DNA from: Zygnema cylindricum
Taxonomy: Eukaryota; Streptophyta; Zygnematophyceae; Zygnematales; Zygnemataceae
DNA: 64,000 nt
Direction of reading: 5' to 3'
Assembly: GCA_037447655.1 (NCBI GenBank)
Contig: JBBHKE010003562.1
Location: forward strand, 145,458-209,457
The translations under genes were made by a program, and so were the position numbers. This document shows positions 34,668-45,077 of this stretch, one piece after another (position 1 is the stretch's first letter; each line of letters starts with the position of its first letter). The notes under the pieces are model-generated. The model was not told where the DNA came from and did not search any database. It saw only the letters and a list, made by a program, of their open reading frames with translations.

Positions 34668-35668
34668 TGTTGAAATAAGTAGTTTTTGTATTTTCTAGTT
34701 TAAAATAAATTAGCGGAAACATATATAAGAAATGATGGCAGCCTGCCTCCATCTCTTCTCTCTCTCCCCCATACTTGTTGTAGTCACTGAAAGAGAGAGA
34801 GAGCGATGGAGCCATGGCTGCCTCAGCTCCATAGGAAGGACTAAAGAGTGACTTAAGTCACTCTCAACAAAAGGTCGAGTCCGGCAGGACTCGAACCCCC
34901 GATCGGTAGAGCGCGGCGTAGCCGTTAGCTCTAACCAGTCTGTCGTAGAAGTCCGTTAGATTATATAGGGTTTCATTCATATATAAACTGTTGTATAGTA
35001 CCGAAATGATCTAACTGGAATATGAAACGAAACGAACATAGAACTTGTTAAGGTTTAGTGCGAAACGTCATTTCCCACGAAACAAATGAAACAGACACTT
35101 TTAACGGTCGACATTTAATGTCGGATTTAATCCGACGGCGCACGTCGTCGCCGAGATTGCGGAATGGTCACTTTGGATTTTATGGACGTGGCATGACGTG
35201 GCACCGCGTGGAAGGATGACATTCGGTCGCGGGAATTCCGGAGGAAGTACGGACAAGTGGAAAAATGACACGCGTCCACTCAAGAGCCTTGTCGTACACC
35301 GGCCGTACAGAAAGTACATCGGCCATAGTACCTTTCTGTACTTTACAGTAATACAATTGGTTCGTACTTTAGTAGATAGGGGTTGTGAGAGGGATTTAGG
35401 ACTTAGGAAATATTTGGTAGACTGACACCTCTCTCTAAGAGAGCTTTGTTTAAATTGGCATTTTTGCCGGCTCATAACTTATCGCCTGGTTGGCCGTTTT
35501 CAGTGATTCTTTTTGCTACGGACTCAGGGGAGTCTAGGCTACACAGGGGTGCAGTCAAATTCTCAGTTTGCCTTCTTGGGCAGAAGTGGTCGTGGCTTAA
35601 AGTGGGTTAGTTAAATACTATCTAGAGGCTTCCTGTATTCTGTAGTCCAATGGAGGACACAGAATTGC
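34668..35668 (+). repeat. LTR of family F (1001 bp to the gap)
   Basis: Starts TGTTGAAATAAGTAG after an A run and runs to GAATTGC at the N gap. Comparison with A shows that only the final A of the LTR is missing. Its antisense tRNA-like block (about 34874-34952) has a perfect pol III box B on the minus strand, GGTTCGAGTCC (plus strand 34888-34898). The primer site and internal region would start inside the gap. Confidence 0.82.
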
Positions 35669-35678
35669 NNNNNNNNNN
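35669..35678. other. Assembly gap (10 N)
   Basis: Ten Ns replace unknown sequence. The left side is the last base but one of an LTR and the right side is unrelated, so an element body of several kilobases may have collapsed here. Confidence 0.95.
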
Positions 35679-36426
35679 TCAAGTGCCAAGTAAGTGTGAA
35701 CCCTGTGCGGAGCAGTGAACTCTCTTTACGCACTCATACAGGAGGCACCTGCATGCCTTTAAGCCGTTCTGGTGCTCTTAAGCACTTCCGTCAAGATGCC
35801 ACGGTTTAGTAGATTAGCCTGCCCACTGTCGGCGGCGGTTGTTTATGACTGCTCCGCACTGATCTAGTGATAGTGTAATGCAACAGACTTGAAGCCACAT
35901 TTATAAACCATCTTGTCCACATTTATATACATCTAACATTCTAACACAACAAATACTGTGAGTATACCTGTGTACTAAAGGTATGTCATAAACAACATTC
36001 TCAACACTAAACAACTAATTCACTACAGACAAAATTTTGTTCTACCAAATATTTACACCTGTTCTACCAAATATTTACACCGAAGTTCAGACAACGTAAT
36101 GTGATAGTGATCTAGTCACGCCTCGTCAGTATTTGTTGGCGGCGGCTGTCACCCGTCCGATTAGATGATTTGGCACCGTAGAACTGCCTTCACGAATTCT
36201 CGTGGTCTTGCCGAATTTCCGTACGTCCACGGAGGACATACTCACGCATTTCTCTCAAGTGACGAGGCGTGTCCCAAGTGTGAATGAACCGTGAACTCCC
36301 AACTTCACTCTCACACTAATTTTGGTAAGTATTGAACCGAACTCAACCAAAAATAGCTTAAGTCCTGAACAACTCTCTCCTTCACAGCTGAGGCATAGAG
36401 AGGACTAAAGCTTTCTTAAAACAACA
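35679..36426 (-). repeat. Diverged D-like LTR fragment, minus strand
   Basis: No gene. On the minus strand the part from 36426 starts TGTTGTTTTAAGAAAG. It has D-family landmarks: AATACTTACCAAAATTAGTGTGAG near 36310-36335 and TAGTGAATTAGTTGTTTAGTG near 36005-36030. It ends a G-family LTR at 36427. The left 200 bp (35679-35880) are not clearly D-like and hold an inverted repeat: TGCGGAGCAGT at about 35714 and ACTGCTCCGCA at about 35849. Confidence 0.5.
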
Positions 36427-37662
36427 GCGCATTATTTTGTATGCACGCGCAGTTTAAAGTACGCGTGCGCGATTTCATGCATGCACGCGCAATTTAATGC
36501 ATGCACGCATGATTTTGGCACTCGTGCATATGTTTTGTTCGCACGTGTGATTTCACGCCGGCACATTTATTTTCACGTTTCATTGAAATGTACAATTTTA
36601 GTGCGAGATGTTTCGTTTCGTGCGCAGGTATTGCGATTTTGGAGTATTTCGTGCGGTATTGTAATTTTGTATTATTTCGTGCGGTATGCTTCGATTCAAG
36701 CGTATGCACGCAATTTTGGGAGTATCGATGTGAAATTTTGTTTGGTGGCGTATCGCAATTTCCGGGTAACGCGTCAATGCATCTATTTATTTAAGTCGCA
36801 AACCCATGTAGGTTCGCGCATGCATGTAGTTAGAGAGTGTTTTTACCCTCAAACGATGGATTTTGTCAGGCGTACGGCAGATGATGATGGCCGCCTATTG
36901 GCCAACATCTTAAGTAGGTCATGCATGTAAAGTAGGCTAGACATAGGCTAGTTTTACTTAGGCCTAGCATAGCTCCCACTTAGGCTAATTCTTAGACTTA
37001 GAGAATTTTAGCTTTTGGCCAAGAAGTTTCTCTTGGCAGCTGAGCTTTTTTCTTGCTCTCTCTCTCTCACCGATTGTTTACGTTTCTCTCTTTCTTTTGC
37101 TTGCTAGCTATAGAGGCTAGATAGGTTAAGGACATTTACCTTGTATTTCTGCCCACGTTCTTTGATCCACACGGCTCAAAGCCAATTCCGGAAAGTTTCC
37201 CTCCAACTTGTGTTATTTTTGGGAAGTGGTGGAGTGAAGTTCGTGTGGAAAGGCATCCTGATCCGGCTACGCCTTCTAGAGGCAGCGGATTGGTTTGGAG
37301 TGTTTGTGTTTGTCATGTTTGCATTTTGGTTGGGAGTGGAGAAGTGGATTCTGACCGGATTTTGGGGTTTTTCCTTGTTTTGGTTGAAATTGTTTATTTG
37401 CTTTGCTGCCTTTTCGAGATAACTCTTGTAGAGAATACGATAAAGACACGAGAGCCTATTGGCTACCTCGTGGCTATTACTGGGTCCATCTCACTCGAGG
37501 GGAGTATTCTTCTCTTTCTCTCTTTTAGTCATTTTCATCTTTACTCCTCATGGTGTAAATATTTTTTGTCTTTTTATATTTATGTCCGTTTGTATATATG
37601 TTTGTGAGCATGACTTTGTTGGTTGTGATGCATATTCGCTTTTTTGCCTCTCATGCATGACA
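36427..37662 (+). repeat. Family G LTR copy G1, 5'-truncated
   Basis: Matches 60360-61629 along most of its length and ends GCATGACA like G2. The first 350 bp hold TGCATGCACGCGC-type alternating purine/pyrimidine repeats. Later parts hold CCTCAAACGATGGATTTTG, CT-rich runs and GAACTCTTG-type blocks. Open frames of about 90-150 codons occur in it but do not look like proteins. Its 5' end is removed by the D-like LTR. It inserted into the RNase H region of D2. Confidence 0.78.
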
Positions 37663-38191
37663 GAACTCGAAATCTCAAGCTTGAACTCGGAGGAGGAGAG
37701 GTGAAAATACAGACGTGGAGCGACGCTAGCTATGGAGACATGCCAAACCGAAAATCCACAACCGGCTTTGTTCTAGAAATTGGAGATGGAACTTGTTGCT
37801 GGAGCAGCAAATTACAAAAGGTTACAGCTCAATCTACAATGGAGTTAGAGTATATGGCAACAAATTCCGCCCTCAAAGAGCTCCTATATGTCAAGTCCAT
37901 TTTACAGGAACTTGGCTATATGTAGACAGGTCCTCAGGCTATCTGGTGTGAGAACGAGGCAGCCATTACAATTGCCTCTAACCCCAACCATCACTTAAAG
38001 AGCAAACACATGTATGTCAAGCTTCATTTAAACAAAGAAAATGTGCTTGCATGAGTCATTAAATTTTATTATTTACTTGATGAAAAGATGTTTAATGACA
38101 TGTTTACTAAAGCTCTTCCTGCTCCTAAGTTGCATTTTTGCAGAAAGGCTATTGGGTTAAGTGAGTAACTGAGTCTAAAGATTTAAGGGAT
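37663..38191 (+). pseudogene. RNase H of D2 (5'-truncated, broken)
   Basis: Same family as D1: RNLKLELGGGEVKIQTWSDASYGDMPNRKSTTGFVLEIGDG, CCWSSKLQKVTAQSTMELEYM, ELLYVKSILQELGYM, then TAG. AIWCENEAAITIASNPNHHLKSKH follows in frame, then the tail with ALPAPKLHFCRKAIG. It ends at a weak purine tract (AAGGGAT) before the LTR. G1 cuts its 5' end. Confidence 0.82.
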
Positions 38192-38396
38192 TGTTAAAAT
38201 TGGAAATCTTTAGTTTAGTAGATGAGGTTGTGAGAGAAGACTTAGGACATAGAATATTTTCATCTAAGTTAGATGTAATACTTACCTCTAATAGTATGAC
38301 AGTAGAAGCTATACAGTAGAGTGTACTATACCTCTGCAGGGACACATATCGACATTTGAAGACAGTGCAGGTATTTCGGAATGGCGCCGACACCCA
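38192..38396 (+). repeat. D2 3' LTR, left piece
   Basis: Starts TGTTAAAATTGG and shows the D-family features AATACTTACCTCTAATAGT and TACCTCTGCAGGGACAC. It is cut at 38396 by the A element. The right piece lies at 46456-47090. Confidence 0.72.
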
Positions 38397-39421
38397 TGTT
38401 GAAATTTATAGATTTCTAGAGTATTTTCTAGGTTTAAATATGTTTTTATAAAAGGAAAGAAAAAGGACGGGCAGCCTGCCTCCACCTCCGCTCTCTAGCT
38501 CCCATACTTGTTGTAGTCACTAAAAGTAAGAGAGACAGGTTGATCCATGGCTGCCTTAGTTCAACAGACAGCTATTTTTACTAGGTTACTAAAAATATAC
38601 TTGACGGACCAGAGATTTGATTCCGGTACCTGCGGTTCGTCAAGTTAACCGGTAGCGGTCAGCTTTATCCTAATAGACTAGGACCAATGCTAAGTGCTAT
38701 GGTATGTGATAGATATATATTTAGTTTGCGTGAATAAAATTCATTTAACTAGAACTTTATACGGCGTACATAGATTCAGTTTTATAAAGTACATCGTACG
38801 ACGCTAATTCGAAACGGATACCACGCATTTTATTTCGACATCAGAACAAATGTCGCGCAAGTATTTATTACGGCTAAGATTGCGTTTCGCATAAAATCCA
38901 ACGGCGCACATCATCGCCGAAATCCCGGAGTGGTCACTTTGGCGTTTTGTGACGTGGCATGACCTGGAGCCGCGTGGAGAGATGACATTCGGTCATCAGA
39001 ATTCCGAGGAACGTACAGACAAGTGAAAAGCGGACACGCGTCCACTTAATAGCCTTGTCGTACATAGGCCGTACAAAAGGTACATCGGCAGTAGTACTTT
39101 TGTGTACGATACAGTAATCTGATTGGTCCGTACTTCAGTAGATAGGAGTTATTAGAGAGAATCAGGACTTAGAATATTTTGGTAGGTAGTCACCTCTCCC
39201 TTTGAGAGTTTGTACAAATTGGCATTTTTACTGCCTCATAACTTATCGGTTGGTTGGCCGTTTTCACTGATTCTTTTTGGGGAGTCCAGGCTGCACAGGG
39301 GTGCAGTCAAATTGTCAGTTTGCCTTCTTGGGCAGCAGTAGTCATGGCTTAAAGTGGGTTAGTTAAATACTATCTAGAGGCTTCCTGTATTCTGTAGTCC
39401 AATGGAGGACACAAAATTGCA
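38397..39421 (+). repeat. 5' LTR of A (1025 bp)
   Basis: TGTTGAAATTTATAG start, ATTGCA end. It contains the gag ATG (39402), GTAC-rich repeats near 39055-39090, and a tRNA-like antisense block near 38612-38695. The GGACTC..GAGTCC inverted repeat present in the 3' copy is lost here through a small deletion near 39278. Confidence 0.93.
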
Positions 39422-40330
39422 GGTTATGGGCCCACCCTCTAGGGTGCCCACCTTCAATGGATTTGGGTTCATCTATTGGGAAGCCATGATGATGGGAGCT
39501 TTGTGTGAAAAACGATTCTGGGGTATCGTCAGTGGACAAGTGAAACATCCACCTTCGGGAACTCCACCAGGACTTGGAGGAGTATGGTTTTTTGCAACAA
39601 CGGCTGTCTCAGCGGAGGAGGCCGATAATGGGGACAGCAGTGTGGCCGAAAAGGAGAAAGAGAAGGAGACACCCCTCAATCCTATTGCTTTAGTATCGGG
39701 AGCGGCGACCGTGAAGACCGTGGAGAACGATACTCAAATGTGGGAGGATGTAAACATGGCTGCCAAGAACTTCATTCTGAGGCACCTCACTCAAGGTTTG
39801 GCCACTCCTCATCTTCACATTTACAAGGCCGAGGAGTTGTGGGAGATTTTGGTGGAGATTTATAGAGCTGGAACTATTCAGGAGCTCCAGTTGGCTGAGC
39901 AAAAACTATTGAGTTACACTTACAAAGGAGGAAAGATGTTAGATTACTGTAATGATCTTTCTTGTTTGTATATGGAAATGGAAAGTGCCGGGTGGACAGG
40001 TAGAATGAAAATGAAAGTTAACACCCTTATCATGAAATTACCAGATGAGTTCGAAAACATAGTGTACCGAGTACAACGAATGTCTGATAGTTCATGGAAA
40101 TGGAACACAGTAGTCAGGATGATACTTGTGCAGGAAAGAACACAATGGAGATTAGGAGAGGAGGAAAGAGCATTCAAGCTCTAGCAGCAGGAGGGGATTG
40201 ATGGGGGAAGGACTCGAAGAAACCTTATAGAGGGGAAAGAGATCATTCTAGGGGACAGAGGCCTCCAAAGGGTCTTTGTCATTTTTGCAAAAAGGCGGGT
40301 CACTTTATTGAAGATTGTGTGAAGCTATCA
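39402..40330 (+). pseudogene. Gag of A (one shift, one stop)
   Basis: Structural Gag. It is open for 260 codons from the ATG in the LTR. An N-terminal LQVMGPPSRVPTFNG leads to IYWEAMMMGALCEKRFWGIVSGQ, an Ala/Glu/Lys linker, and NMAAKNFILRHLTQGLATPHL. KGGKMLDYCNDLSCLYMEME and LIMKLPDEFENIVYRVQ follow. A one-base loss near 40140 moves the rest into the next frame (IRRGGKSIQALAAGGD), with a TGA near 40199 where Trp is likely. The zinc knuckle CHFCKKAGHFIEDC (40277-40318) is intact and would bind element RNA. The start at 39402 is supported by its conservation in families B, C and E. Confidence 0.88.
39422..39436 (+). other. Primer-binding site of A (perfect)
   Basis: GGTTATGGGCCCACC directly after the LTR, in the gag frame at codons 7-12. 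It matches the complement of the plant initiator tRNA-Met anticodon arm over 15 bases. Confidence 0.87.
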
Positions 40331-41002
40331 GAGCTGAGGCTCCAAGAGAACCGTGGAGGGGGTTCTTCCGGAGGGAAGAAAAAGGCACTTGTGGTTACTA
40401 AAGTGTCGGGAGAAACCGAGGATGAGTCCTCTGAGGAGCATGGGGAACTTCTTCTTGACAAGAGTCTGGAGGAGAAGGATATTTCTCGGAGGCAGAAGTG
40501 TGCCCTTGGAGCAATCCGGGAAGCTCCACAGGAAGGATGGATCATCGACTCATGTGCATCCATGCATATGTGTCGTGATAGAGAACTCTTCACTAAGTTA
40601 AGAAAGATTCCTACTGTAGAGGAAGAGTATGGGGATGGGAGAGTGGTTACTACAGATCTAGTGGGATCAGTAGATCTGAAAGTCTTAGTGGAGGGTAAGA
40701 CTTCCATACTTACATTCTCAGATGTACTTTACATTCCTCAGCTGAGTAAAAATCTTGTCTCTACGTCTGTGTTAGATGACAAAGAGTTTGATACTTTCAC
40801 TAGAAAGGGAGTCTTTACAGCTAAGTATCGGGATGAAGTTTACTTTACAGCAGATAAAGGTAGCCAAGGGATGTTTAGGCTTAACTTGAGTAATGAAAAG
40901 AAGAATGCTTACTATGTTGGTGTTCCTAAGGTGATGATTTGGCATAAGCGGTTAGGCCATGTGCATTTTGATAGGTTAAGGGAAATGAAAAAGCTTGGGT
41001 AG
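40319..41002 (+). CDS. Protease and GAG-pre-integrase region of A
   Basis: 227 uninterrupted codons. An acidic linker is followed by IPR-type residues and the aspartic protease site, read DSCASMHMC at residues 77-85 (40547-40573). The Gly after Asp-Ser/Thr found in most retroviral-type proteases is Cys here, as also in B3 (DSCAF) and B1 (DFCAS). YGDGRVVTTDLVGSVDLKV and the GAG-pre-integrase motif WHKRLGHVHFDRL come later. The frame ends at a TAG caused by loss of one G near 41000, so protease and integrase are separated. The first Met is only the first in the open stretch. The real protein would come from a gag-pol fusion. Confidence 0.82.
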   Translation: MKLSELRLQENRGGGSSGGKKKALVVTKVSGETEDESSEEHGELLLDKSLEEKDISRRQKCALGAIREAPQEGWIIDSCASMHMCRDRELFTKLRKIPTVEEEYGDGRVVTTDLVGSVDLKVLVEGKTSILTFSDVLYIPQLSKNLVSTSVLDDKEFDTFTRKGVFTAKYRDEVYFTADKGSQGMFRLNLSNEKKNAYYVGVPKVMIWHKRLGHVHFDRLREMKKLG

Positions 41003-41889
41003 TAGATGGCATTCAATTTGGGGATAATGAAATAATAGATGATTGTAGTGGTTGTGCTCAAGGTAAGGCTCACAGACTTCCCTTTCCCAAAGCCGCCACA
41101 TATAGAGGTGAGAAAGTGTTAGATTTGGTCCACACAGACATTTGGGGACCTGCAAAAGTACCTTCGATTGGAGGAAAGAGGTTTATGATTACAATAACTG
41201 ATGATTGGTCTAGATACTCTAGAGTCTACTTTCTGAAAATTAAGGCTGAAACATCAACTTACTTCAAAGAATATAAAGCATGGAGTGAGAAATTGCATCA
41301 AACCCCTATTAAGAGGATAAGGAGTGATAATAGGGGGGAATATACCTCTAACCAGTTTGAGGAATATCTGAGAGATGAGGGAGTGCAACACCAGAAAACT
41401 CTACCATATAACCCGGAACAAAATGGGGTAGCTGAGAGGTTGAATAAAACACTAGGAGATAGTGCATGCAGTATGTTGGCAGACAAGAAAATAGGAAAGA
41501 GATTTTGGGCTGAGGCAATGAACTGTGCTAACTATATTAAAAATAGAGTGCTTACCTCAGCTGTAAGGGGAGTGACACCTTATGAGAGATGGGTTGGAAG
41601 GAAACCAGATATCTCACACCTTAAAGTATTTGGTAGCCAAGTTTACAGTCTTGACACGGATAGGAAAAACTGGAAACTAGATGCTAAGGGAAAACCTGGA
41701 TACTTTGTGGGATATGATGAGGATGTTAAGGGATATAGAGTCTATGACTTAGCAAAGAAAGATATCATTCTGGTCAAACACTTAGTTGTCATGGATGAAG
41801 GGAAGTCATTTGACCCCTTCAAATATAGAAAGAAGATAAGGATCAGATTTGAGTCTGAAAGTGAGGAGAACTCGGTCGTCCCCGAAAGG
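41003..41889 (+). pseudogene. Integrase of A, interrupted by solo LTR H
   Basis: Integrase with zinc-finger end CSGCAQGKAHRLPFPK and catalytic core. The DDE triad is complete: Asp in HTDIWG, Asp in RSDNRGE and Glu in GVAERLN, with 35 residues between the last two. The RSDNGGE box has Arg for one Gly. The C-terminal part has YFVGYDEDVKGYRVYDL and IRIRFESESEE. From 41116 the frame is open until LTR H starts at 41890. The 263-codon open stretch runs a few codons into H. Confidence 0.88.
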
Positions 41890-43197
41890 TGTTGTTGTTT
41901 GGTCTAAAATAGACCGCAGAAGCCACCCAAACTATCATGCAAAAAGCTAAGCAAAAATAGGTCGACGAACAATCATTTGAAATGCATCCTCCATTTAACA
42001 TACAACAACATTTGGGGTTTCATGGAATAATCAGCATAAATAAACCCTATGACAACATCTAAGGTTTGATGGAATAATCGACATAAACAAACCTTAGGAC
42101 AAATGCATAAACAATGCATATCAAACATATATAAAATAACATAAATAAATAATAGCAGACAAATGCATTACACATAAACAAAAGTAGAATCAAATAATCA
42201 TTATATCATTCAAAGTGCATAACCTAATCGGCAACCCTAAAAGTCTACATCTTCGGTCCCCACTTTACTAACCAGCATTGATTATTTATTCCTAACAAAG
42301 CTCATTCCTATATATACACTTGTGAGCTGTCAAAGAATCACTAAGTGTCAAAATAACCAACATAAATTACGTAACTGTCATTAAATCAAAGTAATCGTAA
42401 GCGTACACCTGAGAGTCAAGCAATCGTGAGCGTACACTTGTCTACAAGTACGATATCTTTCACACACAAATTAAACTGTCGAAACCCTAATTAACCACTT
42501 AAATATAAACGTCATAATAAACACTAATTTAATAATACAAATAAGACAAAACAATGTTGTTTCAAATATTTTGAAGTACACACAATCTCACAGAATCGTA
42601 TGCTGAGTAATGCTGAGTCATGCTGAGTCACTCAGCGAAACTCCTTGATTTTCGTCAAAGAATCCGGGACGTCCAAAATATGATTCTGGTGAATGACGCG
42701 ATTTCGCGTCCCCACTATTTGAAAAATAACGGCGGCCTATATCCACCATCCGTACCTCTTGCTCGACACCCTTGATGTCGCGCCGCGTGGTCTCAAAATC
42801 CACTTGATGAAGCGACGTCATGTTATCCAAATCTAGCCGTATCGTAACCGTGTCATTTGTACGAAATGCGACGTGTCACATGAAAGGTACGCGTCATTTG
42901 GGACAAATGCCGCCTGTCGCAAATAAAGTACAACAATCCAAATATGACGCTCCGTACCGTCGGCGTACAATTCAAATATTTTAAACATTTCATATCGGAT
43001 CGCTTCGCGATCCGCCGTACATTTTCAAATGTTTGTTCGCACCACTCACACGTCACTTTAATTTTGCTCGTACACTTACTCCCCAATCCGCAAATCCTTT
43101 CGAACCTCCACAGTATATCACGTAAATGCGTACGCACGAAACATCGCGTACGCACGAAACGCCGTGTTCGCACGAAAGTAACTTTTCAAAAACAACA
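41890..43197. repeat. Solo LTR H (1308 bp) inside A
   Basis: Ends TGTTGTTG..AACAACA, flanked by perfect AAAGG duplications (41885-41889 and 43198-43202). No coding match, so this is a solo LTR left by recombination. Near its right end TTTCGTGCGTACGC-like units recur on the minus strand, resembling the upstream repeats of family G and suggesting minus-strand orientation. TGAGTCATGCTGAGTCA-type repeats lie near 42600-42630. It is not closely related to any other LTR in the window. Confidence 0.87.
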
Positions 43198-43202
43198 AAA
43201 GG

Positions 43203-43789
43203 GACATGGGTGACACCGTGATTACAGATTCAGGGGAGATCGAAGATACAGGAGACTCACGGGAAACCTCGCATACTCCCATGGACTTCGAGGAGATAGA
43301 AGAAGCGGGACAAGAACGGGTTTCCATGGACAGGGGAGCCGATAAGACAATGAGGAGAAATCAAAGACTTCCATCCTTTCCAGCTTCGGAGTTTGAGGGA
43401 GGAAGGAGGAGCAGCAAACAAATACAGGAAAAATAAGCTGCTCATAAGGTAACTAAGCTATCTCACCCAGATGAGCCTTAGTCTTACTTAGAGGCAGTGA
43501 ATAGTCTAGAGAAAGAAAGATGGATTAGAGCCATAAATGATAAGATGGCTTCTATCATGGAAGCAAATTCTTGGGAACAAGCAGATTGCCCTCTAGACAG
43601 AAAACCTATTGGATGTAAATAGGTATTTAAACTTAAACCGAACCCAAATAATACAATTGAGAGGTATAAGGTTCGATTGGTAGCGAAGGGGTTCACCCAG
43701 AAAGAGGGGATTGACTATGAGGAGACCTTTGCATAGTTGTTCGATTCCCATCGGTAAGGATTCTCCCCAGTCTGGCCGCAGCGGAAGAC
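43203..43789 (+). pseudogene. Linker and RT start of A (broken)
   Basis: Resumes after H with an acidic linker ending FEGGRRSSKQIQEK, a TAA at 43435, TAG near 43481, then ERWIRAINDKMASIMEANSWEQADCPLDRKPIGCK. A TAG near 43620 stands where relatives have Trp (KWVFK). [20 protein letters not shown] precedes a frame change near 43735. The stops fit C-to-T or G-to-A changes of Gln and Trp codons. Confidence 0.85.
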
Positions 43790-45064
43790 ATGGAAATACA
43801 CCAGATGGACATTAAGACTGCTTTTCTTAATGGTGAGTTAGAGGAAGAAATTTTTATGAGGCAACCCGAGGGGTTTGTGGAAGAAGGAGAAGAAAGCAAA
43901 GTCTGCAGGCTCATAAAGTCCTTATATGGACTGAAACAGGCTCCCCGACAGTGGAATAAGAAACTAGATGAGTGTCTCACCGATCTGGGATACATCCGGA
44001 TCAGCTCTGACCATTCTATCTATATGTGTGAAGATGGGAATGGTGTCATTTTTATTGCAATTTATGTGGATGATCTGCTCGTGTTAAGTAAGTCTTTCGA
44101 GAATATCAATAGGCTAAAGAGAGATCTTAGGGGCAGATTTGATATGAAGGATTTAGGGGAGGCAAAATATATTTTGGGGATCCAAATGGAGAGAGATAGA
44201 GGGAAAAAGATTATCAAACTTACTCAGAAAGAAGCAATAGGTAATATGCTTGAGAAATTCCAGATGGATAATGCTAACAGTTGTACCACTCCTATGGACT
44301 TGAAAAAAGTAAGTGATGGGAGTGTAGAAGGAGGAGTGATAATCTTAGACGATCAGATGAGTCCAGAGGAGAGAGAGTTCATGAAGTCTATCCCTTATAG
44401 ACAGGTCGTAGGGAGCTTAATCTATTTTATGAACTGTACCCAGCCGAACATAGCGGCAGCAGTTGGAGTACTCAGTAGGAGTCTTAATGATCCTAGGAAG
44501 AGAGACTGGGAGGCAGCCAAGAGAGTCATGAGATATCTGGTTGGAACCAGAGAATTATGGTTGGATTTGGGAGGGGAGCACAGTGATATCACCACTTGGA
44601 GTGACGCCAGTTATGGGGATGCACCTATGAGAAGATGCACTTCTGGATATGTTTTGTATGTGGGGGAAGGTGCTTGCTGTTGGAGCAGTAAGCAACAAAA
44701 GGTGGTTGCTCAGTCTACTATGGAGGCTGAGTATATGTCGTCTTGTTCTGCTGTAAAAGAACTAATGTGGGTGAAATCATTGTTACAAGAACTGGGATTT
44801 ATGAAGGAGGGAGTGCATGAAATTTTTTGCGATAACCAAGCTGCAATTGCAATTGCAGCCAATCCAAAACACCATTTCAAAGCAAAACATATGGACATAA
44901 GATTGAGCTTCGTAAGAGAAAAAGTTGAAAATAAAATTTTAAATCTTGTGTATAGGCTTGATGAAGAAATGGTGGCTGACATGATGACCAAACCTGTGCC
45001 CTCTCCTAAACTAAAATATTGTCGGGAAAAATGCGGGTTGAAAGAAAAATTAAAATTAGACTAG
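43790..45064 (+). CDS. RT and RNase H of A (424 intact codons)
   Basis: The longest clean pol segment in the window. RT: MDIKTAFLNGELEEEIFM, SLYGLKQAPRQWNKKLD, polymerase box YVDD at residues 92-95, RFDMKDLGEAKYILGIQ. RNase H: TTWSDASYGDAPMRRC (Asp at 272), STMEAEYMSSCSAVKELMWVKS and FCDNQAAIAIAANPKHHFK. The C-terminal MVADMMTKPVPSPKL leads to a TAG just before the purine tract AGGGGAG (45071-45077). The first Met is not a natural start; the segment is the tail of gag-pol after the frameshift near 43735. All catalytic residues I can check are present. Confidence 0.9.
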   Translation: MEIHQMDIKTAFLNGELEEEIFMRQPEGFVEEGEESKVCRLIKSLYGLKQAPRQWNKKLDECLTDLGYIRISSDHSIYMCEDGNGVIFIAIYVDDLLVLSKSFENINRLKRDLRGRFDMKDLGEAKYILGIQMERDRGKKIIKLTQKEAIGNMLEKFQMDNANSCTTPMDLKKVSDGSVEGGVIILDDQMSPEEREFMKSIPYRQVVGSLIYFMNCTQPNIAAAVGVLSRSLNDPRKRDWEAAKRVMRYLVGTRELWLDLGGEHSDITTWSDASYGDAPMRRCTSGYVLYVGEGACCWSSKQQKVVAQSTMEAEYMSSCSAVKELMWVKSLLQELGFMKEGVHEIFCDNQAAIAIAANPKHHFKAKHMDIRLSFVREKVENKILNLVYRLDEEMVADMMTKPVPSPKLKYCREKCGLKEKLKLD

Positions 45065-45077
45065 AAAATAAGGGGAG

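Noticed and set aside
34874-34952. A functional tRNA gene on the minus strand
   Set aside because: A box-B match is present, but I cannot form a convincing full cloverleaf with acceptor stem and anticodon arm; kept as a tRNA-like LTR segment.
36481-36930. A 149-codon open frame in G1 and a similar 147-codon frame in G2 (60311-60754)
   Set aside because: Both lie in the GC-rich repeat part of the LTR; few stops are expected there, and the proteins are repeat translations without a domain.
37141-37607. Membrane-protein-like open frames
   Set aside because: They fall in the CT- and T-rich part of the G LTR; hydrophobic residues follow from base composition, and the frame is not kept in G2.
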